Shown here: piece after piece, positions 24,234-32,006 of the stretch
Layout: every line of letters starts with the position of its first letter
Numbering within the stretch: the stretch's first letter is position 1
Origin: Solirubrobacterales bacterium 67-14
GTDB lineage: Bacteria; Actinomycetota; Thermoleophilia; Solirubrobacterales; 70-9
NCBI GenBank assembly: GCA_001897355.1
Contig: MKST01000006.1
Coordinates: 1 to 34,894 of the forward strand
Length of the DNA stretch: 34,894 nt
Reading direction: 5' to 3'
The notes under the pieces: model-generated
Told to the model about the DNA's origin: nothing
Seen by the model: only the letters and a program-made list of their open reading frames with translations
The model's database searches: none
Program-made: the position numbers and the translations under genes

Positions 24234-26848
24234 CTTTGCCTCCCTTCGCCCGTGGCCTTAACCGGCGCATAGGCCCGGCCGGGCCGGTGAACCGGACGGT
24301 TGTCTTGTCCCTGCCCGGTCCGAAGGTCACGGAGCTTCTTGAGGATGCGCTCGTCGAGCGTTTCGAGATGCGCCGCGACATCGTCTCCGATCCGATCGGG
24401 TTCGCTGGCCACAACCGCTGGTTCTGGCGGCGCCCCGAAGACCTCCTCGACCGAGACACCAGCCACGGCAAACGGTTTGCTCGGCTCGCCGTGATGGGTG
24501 ACCTGCGCGATGAACCTGTATTTCGGCAAGGCGGTTATCGCTGACGGGTCGGGCTGGCCTCCCCACTCTCGGGTGATTAGTCCCGCCGCGTGGGAGTTGA
24601 GCGCGGTTGTGATGAGGTGGGAGCGATTCGTGGTCAACGCGTTCAGCGTGTCCGGCGAGAGACGTTCCGGGTTCTGGTTGAGCAGGAACGCCCGCATCCC
24701 GTACTTCGCGGACTGCTCCAACAGCGCGGCGAGGTTCCCCGAGGTCGCGCCGTCGTAGCTTTGAACCTCGTCCAAGAAGACCCAGAACGGACGGCGAGCG
24801 TCAGGCGACAGGTCGGCTCGACCTTTGGCGGCGTGGAGCAGGTCGAAGACGAGGAGGTTCGCGATCAGCCGGTCGCGGGTGCCGCCGGAACCGGGGCAGG
24901 CAAGCACGATCTTTCCTTGGTCCATCGCTTCGCGGACCCGATAGCTGCTTTGGCTGGCGCCGAGCAGTTCGGTGATCGCCGCCGAGGCTCGCAGACGATC
25001 GACCATGTTCGTCAGCTGCGTGATCGCCTCGATGGACAGCCGAGGGAAACGGTCGAGCCAGAATTGCTGCGAGGCCCGCGGGAGGAATGGCAGAACGGCG
25101 ACCCGCCACTTCTCGTCGGAGAGCAGGGTCGGGAGTTGGAAGATGGTCGGGCAAAGCTCTGGCGGTAGGACCCGGGCGATGGCGGCGAGCGCGGCAGCGG
25201 ATTGCGTGGTGAGGTTGATCGCCCGGGTGCTTCGCTCGCCCCACTGCATCGCGGACGCGAACGCATCGACCACCGCCTCGACTCGGGCCTCGGCCTCGCC
25301 GGCTCCTTGGCCGCCCAGCTCGAAGAGATTCCATCCCGGCATCTTGTTCCCGGCAGATCCGGCGGCAAGGTTGATTTCGACCACCCGCTCACGGACGCCC
25401 GGCCTGTCCAGGTAGGGGCGCATCCTCTCCAGCGCGTCGGCGTGGGGGTCGAGGAAGAGCCCGCCGTGGCCGGAGCGAACCAGATGCAGGAACTGGCAGA
25501 TGGCGAGTTCTGTTTTTCCGTAGCGGCTGCGGCCAGCGATGTATGAGAAGAAGGTGTCGGCGGTTCTGAAGGCGATGAGTCGGTCGCCGGTCTCGTCGGT
25601 GACGCGGCCGAGCGGGACCATTGCCTTCGACTCTGGTTCGAGGTCGGGAAGCGGCGGTGGGGGCGAGAGATTCGGGCCGGAGCGGAGCACGTTGTCGGCA
25701 GGACAGAACATGGTCGGTGGTTTGAGGAACCCGGCCAGCTCGCGGGCCGTGAGGATGTTCTGCCGGGCTGGTCGAAACAGTCCGGTCCTGCGGCGGCGGT
25801 CGAACCGGCCTCGGCGAAGTGGCAGATCGGACCCGAGGAACGCAAGTCCCGGGATCGGAAGACCCGAGGCCCTGAGCCAGTTGCGGTCGCCTAATGACTC
25901 GAATGCGGCGAGTACGTTCTGCATAAGGGCATTGGCTCGGTAGCGATAGGCGGCCCGGACGCAAACGAGGATCTGTGCCTCGAACGGCTGCCCGCCGTCG
26001 CGGAGCTTGTGATCGAGTCCTCGCCCGCGAAGGCGTCGCTCCGCGGCGGTCGCGGGATCAACCTCGCGGCGTTTCTCGACGGGGAGGCCGAGTCGTTCCC
26101 CGATCGGCTGGCCTTGGATGCCGAGTCGTTTGGCCTGACGACGAAGCCGCCGAGCGAGGCGGCTTCGCCTGTGGCCTTTCGCGGGAAGTAGATCGACCCG
26201 GACGCTCACTTCCTCGTCGGGACCTGCACCGGCCATCGCCGCGGCGAACGGTTGAAGGGGGTCCGGGTCGAAGTCAAGATGTGCCAGCGGCTCGATGCTC
26301 GGCCGGGCGAGAACAAGTTCGGTGCGAAGGGTCGTTCGACCATCGGGATCGCTTCGTCCGTCGAGCACGGCGTCGGTATTTCTGAGCTCGATCCCGTCGT
26401 AGCTCGCGAGCGCGCTTCTGAGAAGACCGGCGGCCCGGTCGGGCGCTTCGAGGAGATAGACGAGTCTGCCGTCACGATCGGATTCGAGCCTGATCCCGAG
26501 TGCTCGGGCCGGGCGATCCAGCCAGCCACGAACGCCACGATCCATCTGTGCGAGCTGACTGGCGAATCGTTGAACGGCCTCGGGAGAGGCATCGAACTCG
26601 TCGGCGGGAACCACCGCGACGGTCGAGCGGTTGCGGAGTGTGCGGCGAGTCGAGATGAGGCGTTGTGTAGCCAGCGCGGCGGCGATCACGGTCAGTCCGA
26701 GAGCCGTCGGATACAGCCAGTCGTCGATAGCCACGCTCAGCCGGTCGGCCGGGATTTTCGAGATGGCCTGCCAGGCGGATAGAGCGATAGCGACCGCGAG
26801 GATGGAGAGCATCAGGGTCGGATCGGATCGGCCACGACGACGGTTCAT
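24230..26848 (-). CDS. TraD/VirD4-like coupling ATPase
   Basis: 872 aa. ATG at 26848 has GGAG eight bases upstream. Two N-terminal TM segments (LMLSILAVAIALSAWQA and YPTALGLTVIAAALA) precede a cytoplasmic region. The ATPase core carries Walker A at about 439-446 (GRSRYGKT) and Walker B at about 689-696 (WVFLDEVQ), followed by a TraM-recognition/TraG-like C-terminus (FLLNQNPERLSPDTLNALTT). The N-terminal half (about 90-420) is longer than a minimal VirD4 and is unfamiliar. It probably pumps the DNA-protein complex to the transfer channel. ATGA/GTGA overlaps couple it to the small GFPC ORF before it and the replication-relaxation gene after it. Confidence 0.87.
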   Translation of the reverse strand: MNRRRGRSDPTLMLSILAVAIALSAWQAISKIPADRLSVAIDDWLYPTALGLTVIAAALATQRLISTRRTLRNRSTVAVVPADEFDASPEAVQRFASQLAQMDRGVRGWLDRPARALGIRLESDRDGRLVYLLEAPDRAAGLLRSALASYDGIELRNTDAVLDGRSDPDGRTTLRTELVLARPSIEPLAHLDFDPDPLQPFAAAMAGAGPDEEVSVRVDLLPAKGHRRSRLARRLRRQAKRLGIQGQPIGERLGLPVEKRREVDPATAAERRLRGRGLDHKLRDGGQPFEAQILVCVRAAYRYRANALMQNVLAAFESLGDRNWLRASGLPIPGLAFLGSDLPLRRGRFDRRRRTGLFRPARQNILTARELAGFLKPPTMFCPADNVLRSGPNLSPPPPLPDLEPESKAMVPLGRVTDETGDRLIAFRTADTFFSYIAGRSRYGKTELAICQFLHLVRSGHGGLFLDPHADALERMRPYLDRPGVRERVVEINLAAGSAGNKMPGWNLFELGGQGAGEAEARVEAVVDAFASAMQWGERSTRAINLTTQSAAALAAIARVLPPELCPTIFQLPTLLSDEKWRVAVLPFLPRASQQFWLDRFPRLSIEAITQLTNMVDRLRASAAITELLGASQSSYRVREAMDQGKIVLACPGSGGTRDRLIANLLVFDLLHAAKGRADLSPDARRPFWVFLDEVQSYDGATSGNLAALLEQSAKYGMRAFLLNQNPERLSPDTLNALTTNRSHLITTALNSHAAGLITREWGGQPDPSAITALPKYRFIAQVTHHGEPSKPFAVAGVSVEEVFGAPPEPAVVASEPDRIGDDVAAHLETLDERILKKLRDLRTGQGQDNRPVHRPGRAYAPVKATGEGRQR

Positions 26849-27036
26849 GGTGCAACTCCGATGTGACGTATGGATGTCGGCAAACTCCGAGGCCCGGAAT
26901 CCCATTCCCAGTCGGGAAAACCGCCGGTCATTCTTGAAAAGTTGAGGAAGCCACAGGGGAAGGGACAGGGGAAACCACAGGGGAAACCCGAAATCGGGCC
27001 GAGCCTGGGCAAATAGAGGAACTGGTCGGCGAGCAT
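26845..27036 (-). CDS. 63-residue GFPC-repeat small protein or leader peptide
   Basis: ATG at 27036 follows GGGAGGTGATCGG, a strong ribosome site overlapping the stop of the methyltransferase gene. The stop (26847-26845) overlaps the ATG of the coupling ATPase as ATGA. The peptide begins MLADQFLYLPRLG and carries GFPCGFPCPFPCGF, encoded by 12-bp tandem repeats. It has no signal peptide or known domain. The placement fits every other junction of this operon, so translation is likely. It may be a true Cys/Pro-rich microprotein, or a leader that couples translation of the ATPase to upstream genes. Confidence 0.5.
   Translation of the reverse strand: MLADQFLYLPRLGPISGFPCGFPCPFPCGFLNFSRMTGGFPDWEWDSGPRSLPTSIRHIGVAP
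26953..26988. repeat. Three 12-bp direct repeats plus adjoining dyad
   Basis: ACAGGGGAA recurs at 26953, 26965 and 26977, exactly 12 bases apart; the second and third 12-mers are identical (ACAGGGGAAACC). A perfect 5-bp dyad CCCGA AA TCGGG follows at 26987-26998. The array lies in the 63-residue ORF, where it encodes the GFPC repeats. Iteron-like or oriT-like use is possible but unproven. Confidence 0.6.
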
Positions 27037-27040
27037 CCGA

Positions 27041-28108
27041 TCACCTCCCGGCCTTCTGGACGCTGGACCTCATCGCTTCGCGAAGCACATGCCGAGCGAC
27101 CGGCGGACAGACGGAGTTTCCGATCTGACGGAATCTGTCGTTGCGTGAGCCCTGCCACGGATAGTCGGGACGGAAGCCTTGAATGATGGTCGCCTGCTGA
27201 ACGGTGATCCGTTCCAGGTGCTTGCTAGAGCGAAACTGGGATGCGGTCAGCGCGCCTTCGGGGCGTCGTCTCTCGGGCCTCCCGGTGCGGTTGGTTTTCT
27301 CGGTTTCGATCTTCCAATGACCCGACCCGCACATGAACGTGAAGGCGGGACGATCGAACGACCGCGGGGCGCCGCCCGGGTGGCGGCCTGAGTTGGTGTG
27401 CGTGCTCCGGAGCGTCGCGGGGCGGGCTCCCCAGCCGAGCGCTTCGGCGATGCTGACCCATTGCCGGAGATGAAGCTCGTCCTCAGGTACGAGATGCCGC
27501 CGGGCGTTGAACGAACGGTGTGTCGGCTCGGGAAACTTGACCGGCCCGTCGAGGGAAGCGATCAGGAAGGCACGTTTTCTGACCTGAGGCACCCCGTAGC
27601 TCTCGGCCGACAGCACCCCTACCTCGGTTCGGTAGCCGTGGTCGGTGAGCAAATCGGCGAACACTCTCCAAAGCTCGGCCACGGGTGTCACCTGCTCGAA
27701 CGCGATCCACCGCGGCTTGAGCGACAGCGCGAAACGGAGAGGTTCGACCGTGAGCAAGGAATCCGGGTCGAGGCACCGGCGCCGCCAATCGTCCCGGGTG
27801 TCGCGACCCTTCGAGAGATCGCGGGCACAGGCGATCACCCGCTGCTTGTCGCGGTGACCGAGCTTTTTGCCAGAAGTCGAGTAGGCCTGACACGGCGGCG
27901 AGGCGATCAGCCCCCAAGTCGGTGAGAACCGCCGTGGGTTCAGGTGGGAGAGATCGGCGATCAGGCGCTCATGGCCGGCGGCCTCCGCCGTTGCCGAAGC
28001 GATCTCGTCTATCTCGACACCGAGCGCATGGTGGCCGAGTTGGGCGAGGCCTTCGTCCCAGCCACCGGCGCCTGCGAACAAATCGAGGATGGTTCCGTGC
28101 TCAGCCAC
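27041..28108 (-). CDS. Second DNA (cytosine-5) methyltransferase, inside the transfer operon
   Basis: About 355 aa from GTG at 28108, which overlaps the stop of the wall-hydrolase gene; the frame remains open to 28360 but that part shadows the hydrolase. Motifs: I (LDLFAGAGGWDEG), IV with catalytic Cys (SPPCQAYSTSG, Cys73), VI as FEQV at about 137-140 (usual FENV, the Glu kept), VIII (QVRKRAFLIA) and X (RQIGNSVCPP). It should be active. It differs clearly from the methyltransferase at 17.6 kb, so the two probably have different targets. No nuclease is adjacent; placement between transfer genes argues for anti-restriction protection of the element. Confidence 0.92.
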   Translation of the reverse strand: MAEHGTILDLFAGAGGWDEGLAQLGHHALGVEIDEIASATAEAAGHERLIADLSHLNPRRFSPTWGLIASPPCQAYSTSGKKLGHRDKQRVIACARDLSKGRDTRDDWRRRCLDPDSLLTVEPLRFALSLKPRWIAFEQVTPVAELWRVFADLLTDHGYRTEVGVLSAESYGVPQVRKRAFLIASLDGPVKFPEPTHRSFNARRHLVPEDELHLRQWVSIAEALGWGARPATLRSTHTNSGRHPGGAPRSFDRPAFTFMCGSGHWKIETEKTNRTGRPERRRPEGALTASQFRSSKHLERITVQQATIIQGFRPDYPWQGSRNDRFRQIGNSVCPPVARHVLREAMRSSVQKAGR

Positions 28109-29348
28109 GCTTCCCCTTCCCCGACCCGCCACCCGACCCCGGGCCGGCCAGAACTTCGATCCAGGTCGCGGGGATATACGAGTAGCGGGACGCGTTCTCC
28201 GGCATTCCGGGCGATGCCGAGGTCTGCCACGAGATGTGTATGTGCGGGCCACCGGAGCACGGGACGCAATGCGCGGGGTCGCCGTGGTTCGGGTAGCCGT
28301 TGTAGCCGACGAACCGGAACGGTGGATCGGCGCAGACCGGCCTCGACCCCGAGGAGGCACAGCTTGGTTTCCAGCCGACCGCGCGGGCCAGGCGCATCGT
28401 GTTTGCCCAGTTGCCGTCCTTCGGAGCCGCGTCGATGGCGGCCCCCAATGGATGCTCTCCGTCCGGTGTATGGCCGAGCCCGAAGCAGTCGGTCACGACC
28501 TGCCCGAAACGGCGGGCCAGGTAGATCACGTCGGCGATTATCCGGGAGTCGCAGGCTTCCGGGGTGCCCGGGGTAATGTCGGCCGGGAGCGACTTGAGTT
28601 CTGCCGGGCCGTTGACGCGCTTGGCCCCACCGAGTCCGCCGGAGGGAGATTGCGAGGTCCCGCATTGTCCGTTTCCGGATGGGGCAGGCCGCGCTCCGGC
28701 GGGGTCGGACGGCTCGGGGCTTCCGGCGCCACGGAACCCGTATTGGACGGCACGGGCCATCACCTCGTCCGCGTAGGAGGTGAGCCCGTCGGCGCAGGCT
28801 CCGTAGTAGTTGCAAGCCGCCTCCCGATAAGCGGCATATGAGCCGCCCGTTCTCGGGGCGCCCATGACAGGACGAAGGATTCGCGCGCCCGTGAAGATCG
28901 AGTCGGCCGGGCTGGTGATGCTCGCCTTGCCGTCACCGTCGGCGTCTACGCCGTAGCGTTCCCAGAGGGTCGGCACCGATGGATCGGGACTGCATGCGCT
29001 GCCTCTGACGACGGCGATCTGCATCGCGCCGCCACAACCGGACGGGTTGATTTCGGGGCAGGCTCCGTTTCCGCATTCCTGGTAGCCGATCGAAGCCAGA
29101 AAGGTCCAATCGATGTCGAAGCGTTTGGCGGCTGCCCTGTAGAGCTTCAGCTTCCAAGGTGCGATCTCTTGCTTGGCGGTCTTGGTCGGCGCGGCCTGAA
29201 CTGAGCCGCTGCCACCGACGCAGCCGATGTCGGCGCCGAGCACCGCCATGAACGTCCCGGCCACCGCGACGACCGCGGCGGCAAGTACGGCCAGCAGACC
29301 GAGCGCCCAGAGCGGCCGGGGCCGCTGGTTTGTCTCGTGGCTGGTCAT
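28101..29348 (-). CDS. Conjugal wall hydrolase: lytic transglycosylase fused to M15-like domain
   Basis: 415 aa from ATG at 29348 (ATGA overlap with the preceding gene). One N-terminal TM (LWALGLLAVLAAAVVAVAGT) anchors it. Residues about 65-220 are a transglycosylase/lysozyme-like domain with Glu91 in FLASIGYQECGNG and the GGAMQI motif. A Ser/Gly/Pro linker follows. The C-terminal 150 residues contain HPLGAAIDAAP and HIHISW, the metal-binding pattern of M15/VanY-type D-Ala-D-Ala peptidases. Two wall-cutting activities in one secreted protein suit opening peptidoglycan for the transfer channel. Confidence 0.85.
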   Translation of the reverse strand: MTSHETNQRPRPLWALGLLAVLAAAVVAVAGTFMAVLGADIGCVGGSGSVQAAPTKTAKQEIAPWKLKLYRAAAKRFDIDWTFLASIGYQECGNGACPEINPSGCGGAMQIAVVRGSACSPDPSVPTLWERYGVDADGDGKASITSPADSIFTGARILRPVMGAPRTGGSYAAYREAACNYYGACADGLTSYADEVMARAVQYGFRGAGSPEPSDPAGARPAPSGNGQCGTSQSPSGGLGGAKRVNGPAELKSLPADITPGTPEACDSRIIADVIYLARRFGQVVTDCFGLGHTPDGEHPLGAAIDAAPKDGNWANTMRLARAVGWKPSCASSGSRPVCADPPFRFVGYNGYPNHGDPAHCVPCSGGPHIHISWQTSASPGMPENASRYSYIPATWIEVLAGPGSGGGSGKGKRG

Positions 29349-29854
29349 TCGGCACCCACCCGATCGACCAGCCACCGGCCGGCCGTGAGTCGAAGGCCGA
29401 GGATCACCGGGTAGGTGATCCCGGCGGTCTCGACCGTGACGGTTACAGTCGCCCGACTGTCCGCAACCCGCCCTGTCTCGGTGGTGATGACCCTCGAATG
29501 GCGGTGACGGGCGGCGGGCGAGGTCCTGACCTGCCGGCCCAGCCTGTCGATCAACTCGGGTGTGGCCGCTTCGATCTGGCGTGGGCTGCCTTGCCCGGAG
29601 AGGAGAGGCAGGTATCCGGCGATGAACCGGCGGGCGCGCTCCTCGACCTCGTTCTCGAGTTCGACTTCCGGGTCATGTCCAACCGGCCCCGCTTCGATCG
29701 TCACCGCCTCCGGGGAAGGCTCGCCCGGGTTCGGGCCGGGAATCGCGATCAGCACCGCCGCGGACACGAGCAAGATCACCGCGACCGCTGCGAAAGCGAG
29801 AAGGCTTTGCTCGGTCGGGATCGGTCGCGCCCATATCTCACGCAGGCGCCTCAC
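29345..29854 (-). CDS. VirB8/TcpC-like single-pass transfer protein
   Basis: 169 aa. GTG at 29854 is preceded by GAGGAGG and overlaps the stop of the VirB6-like gene. A short cytoplasmic tail and one TM (LLAFAAVAVILLVSAAVLIA) lead to an extracytoplasmic domain (ERARRFIAGYLPLLSGQG ... TVTVTVETAGITYPVILGLR) with the helix-then-sheet look of NTF2-like VirB8 domains. The resemblance is by topology and position rather than by clear motifs. It would be an assembly scaffold of the channel. Confidence 0.55.
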   Translation of the reverse strand: MRRLREIWARPIPTEQSLLAFAAVAVILLVSAAVLIAIPGPNPGEPSPEAVTIEAGPVGHDPEVELENEVEERARRFIAGYLPLLSGQGSPRQIEAATPELIDRLGRQVRTSPAARHRHSRVITTETGRVADSRATVTVTVETAGITYPVILGLRLTAGRWLVDRVGAE

Positions 29855-31467
29855 CTGTTCCTCCTCGACGGGAACCGGCCAGGAGCCTTGCCTATGGCTC
29901 GTTCAGCGGCACGATAGGTCGTGGTTCGCCGGAGGTAGGTAAGAAGCTCGGCACTCGATTCCTTGGAGGTGTGCTCGCCGCCGACCGCTCCGACGATGCG
30001 GCTGGTGAGCTGGCGGCGTTGGAGAAACACCATCCAGTTGAAGAGCGCTTGGAGGCCGAATGCCATTAGCCACCCGAGCTGCGATGTCGCTGCCGCGAGC
30101 GCTCCGTTAACCGCGAGCAGAATCGCGAGTATCAGCGAGTAGGCCGCCTTCCGGACCAGGAGCCCGGCGAGGCGGATCAGCCACGATCTAAAGAAGTCGT
30201 GACCGCGGCCGGGGATGACCGCCAGCACCATCACTACCGGCGCGAACGCCAGCAAGAGCAGCAGAAGAATCTGGGCGAGGATCACCCCGACCGAAAGCGC
30301 CCCGATCAGCAGGAACACGCCAAGCTCGCCGACGAAGACGACGATGGCGACAAGGAGCCGCTGGTACTGGCCGCCCTCCTCCATCGCATCGGTCGCCGGC
30401 TTGTCGGCAATACCGAGCCGGTAGTCGTTTCGGTCAGCGGACGGGTCGGCGTCGGGGAGCTTGTCGGTGTCCCCGGAGTTCAGCGCGTCGTACTGAGCGT
30501 CGCGCTCGTCGGACCCGGAGGCGTAGGGCAGGAAGTGGGATGAATATTTGTTGAGGTTGTTGATGCAGGTCTTGCCGTCGGCCTCAACCTGGTTTCCTCG
30601 TTTGAGTGCCCGGGCGAGCGCCGCATCCTTGCCGGAGTCCTTGGACAGCGGTCGGACCGGGACCGACTCTGGGTCGGAGTCCTCGGAGCCTGTGCCGTCC
30701 TTGACGCAATGCTCGATTCCACCGAACTGCAACACCGTCCACGGTTCGAGCACCAGCAGCTTGAAGAGCTGGTCGGCGCCGGAGAGCTTCGCGTCCTCGC
30801 CCTCGCTGACAGATCCCTTGTTCGGGATCGACAGGAACGCCCCGGACATCTGATTGGTCCAGCTCGACGCGGAGCCGACCGTCGCGGCGGGTTGCGCCAC
30901 GAACGCCAGGGCCACGATCAGGTAGAGGAGCGAGACGGCGAGGGTGCCGGCGGTCTCGGTGTAGCGACGCTGAATCAGCGCCCGCCACATAGCCCACATG
31001 CCTACGACGGTCACGGCAACCACGAGCCAGGGACGGCCGAACACGTCCGCGTAGATGGTGTGTATCGCCGCCGACACGGGGCGAAGTGCTCCGGCCCCTC
31101 CGGTCGCCTCCGACCCGTTGAGCAAGTCCAACGAGAAGGCGAACGTGAAGAGCGAGATCACCGTCCGGGCCAGGAACGCGGTCAGCTCCCAAATGATCGA
31201 GGCGAGGAAGTAGGCGATCATCGGGGGCACCCCGGACACGTCCACCCCGCCGGTCAAGGACGCTTCGACCGCCTTGAAGTGTTGGTCGAGCGTGAAGTTC
31301 CCGGCCGGGTATTGCTCGGAGAGAGCGCCACCGGAGACTTGTGGGGCCGGGCCGACGTTGCCGAACACATCCGAGGCTCCGGCCAACGGATGAGCCAGGA
31401 AGATCAGCGCGGCGGCCAGCGCGACCGCGAGGATCACGTACCTAACTTTGAGTAGCCGCGCATTCAT
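29851..31467 (-). CDS. VirB6/TrbL-like polytopic channel protein
   Basis: 538 aa. ATG at 31467 overlaps the stop of the VirB4 C-terminal gene. The N-terminus is signal-like (ILAVALAAALIFLAHPLAGA), followed by TM helices near LTAFLARTVISLFTFAFSL, WLVVAVTVVGMWAMW and VSLLYLIVALAFVA. A soluble loop of about 150 residues (about 215-365) is acidic. Then come the strongly hydrophobic LLIGALSVGVILAQILLLLL, AFAPVVMVLAVIPG and a last bundle (AAYSLILAILLAVNGALAAA). The mix of TM helices around one large loop fits the VirB6/TrbL inner-membrane channel protein. No sequence motif fixes the family. Confidence 0.72.
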   Translation of the reverse strand: MNARLLKVRYVILAVALAAALIFLAHPLAGASDVFGNVGPAPQVSGGALSEQYPAGNFTLDQHFKAVEASLTGGVDVSGVPPMIAYFLASIIWELTAFLARTVISLFTFAFSLDLLNGSEATGGAGALRPVSAAIHTIYADVFGRPWLVVAVTVVGMWAMWRALIQRRYTETAGTLAVSLLYLIVALAFVAQPAATVGSASSWTNQMSGAFLSIPNKGSVSEGEDAKLSGADQLFKLLVLEPWTVLQFGGIEHCVKDGTGSEDSDPESVPVRPLSKDSGKDAALARALKRGNQVEADGKTCINNLNKYSSHFLPYASGSDERDAQYDALNSGDTDKLPDADPSADRNDYRLGIADKPATDAMEEGGQYQRLLVAIVVFVGELGVFLLIGALSVGVILAQILLLLLLAFAPVVMVLAVIPGRGHDFFRSWLIRLAGLLVRKAAYSLILAILLAVNGALAAATSQLGWLMAFGLQALFNWMVFLQRRQLTSRIVGAVGGEHTSKESSAELLTYLRRTTTYRAAERAIGKAPGRFPSRRNR

Positions 31468-32006
31468 TTCTCCCCTTCCCGGCGCGGTGTCGTATCGAGC
31501 GCTTCGAGCAGCGCGTCAGAGGCGAGATCGACTTGCAGCTCCCCGACCCGTCCTTTCAGGTCACGCATGAGGCAGCGGCCCTGACGGAACCCTTTAAGTG
31601 AGTGGAGGAGATGGCCGTCGTCGGGGTCGAGTCCGATCAACCTGAGCGCCCGGGCGGCCTCGGCGTCGGACTCTTGCCCAAACAGGAAGTAGGTGCCGAC
31701 CAGCTCGGAGAGGTCCCCGAGGTCGGCGAGGCGTTGGCTCGCCAACAGAACGGTCGTGTTGGCGGAGCGGCCCAACCGAACGAGACGGTTCAAGAGCATC
31801 CGGCCCTGTGTCGAGGCGAGCAGGAACCAGGCCTCGTCCAGAAGGACGACCTTGTGGCGGGAGCGATCGCCGGAGACAAGCTTCAGCGCCAAAGCGGCGA
31901 TCAGGGAGAGCGTCGCGACCGAGACTCGCTCGGCGCGGGTGTAGGTCTCGCGGCTGGCGCCGGGGTCGGGCAGGGTGAGCCCGGGGGTGCGAATGGTGAC
32001 GATCAC
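31464..32006 (-). CDS. VirB4-like ATPase, C-terminal part (split gene)
   Basis: 180 aa from GTG at 32006, which overlaps the stop of the N-terminal gene (GTGA). GAGGAGG lies seven bases upstream, an ideal ribosome site. The sequence is the second half of a VirB4/TraC ATPase: Walker B (HKVVLLDEAWFLL, about 51-63), then RLGRSANTTVLLASQRLADL, FLFGQESDAEAARALRLIGL and RQGRCLMRDLKGRVGELQVD. It contains no Walker A; that motif is in the upstream gene. The open frame runs further upstream to 32207, but that is antisense-like and Arg-rich. Either the ATPase works as two subunits, or a one-base indel broke one gene. Confidence 0.85.
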   Translation of the reverse strand: MIVTIRTPGLTLPDPGASRETYTRAERVSVATLSLIAALALKLVSGDRSRHKVVLLDEAWFLLASTQGRMLLNRLVRLGRSANTTVLLASQRLADLGDLSELVGTYFLFGQESDAEAARALRLIGLDPDDGHLLHSLKGFRQGRCLMRDLKGRVGELQVDLASDALLEALDTTPRREGEK

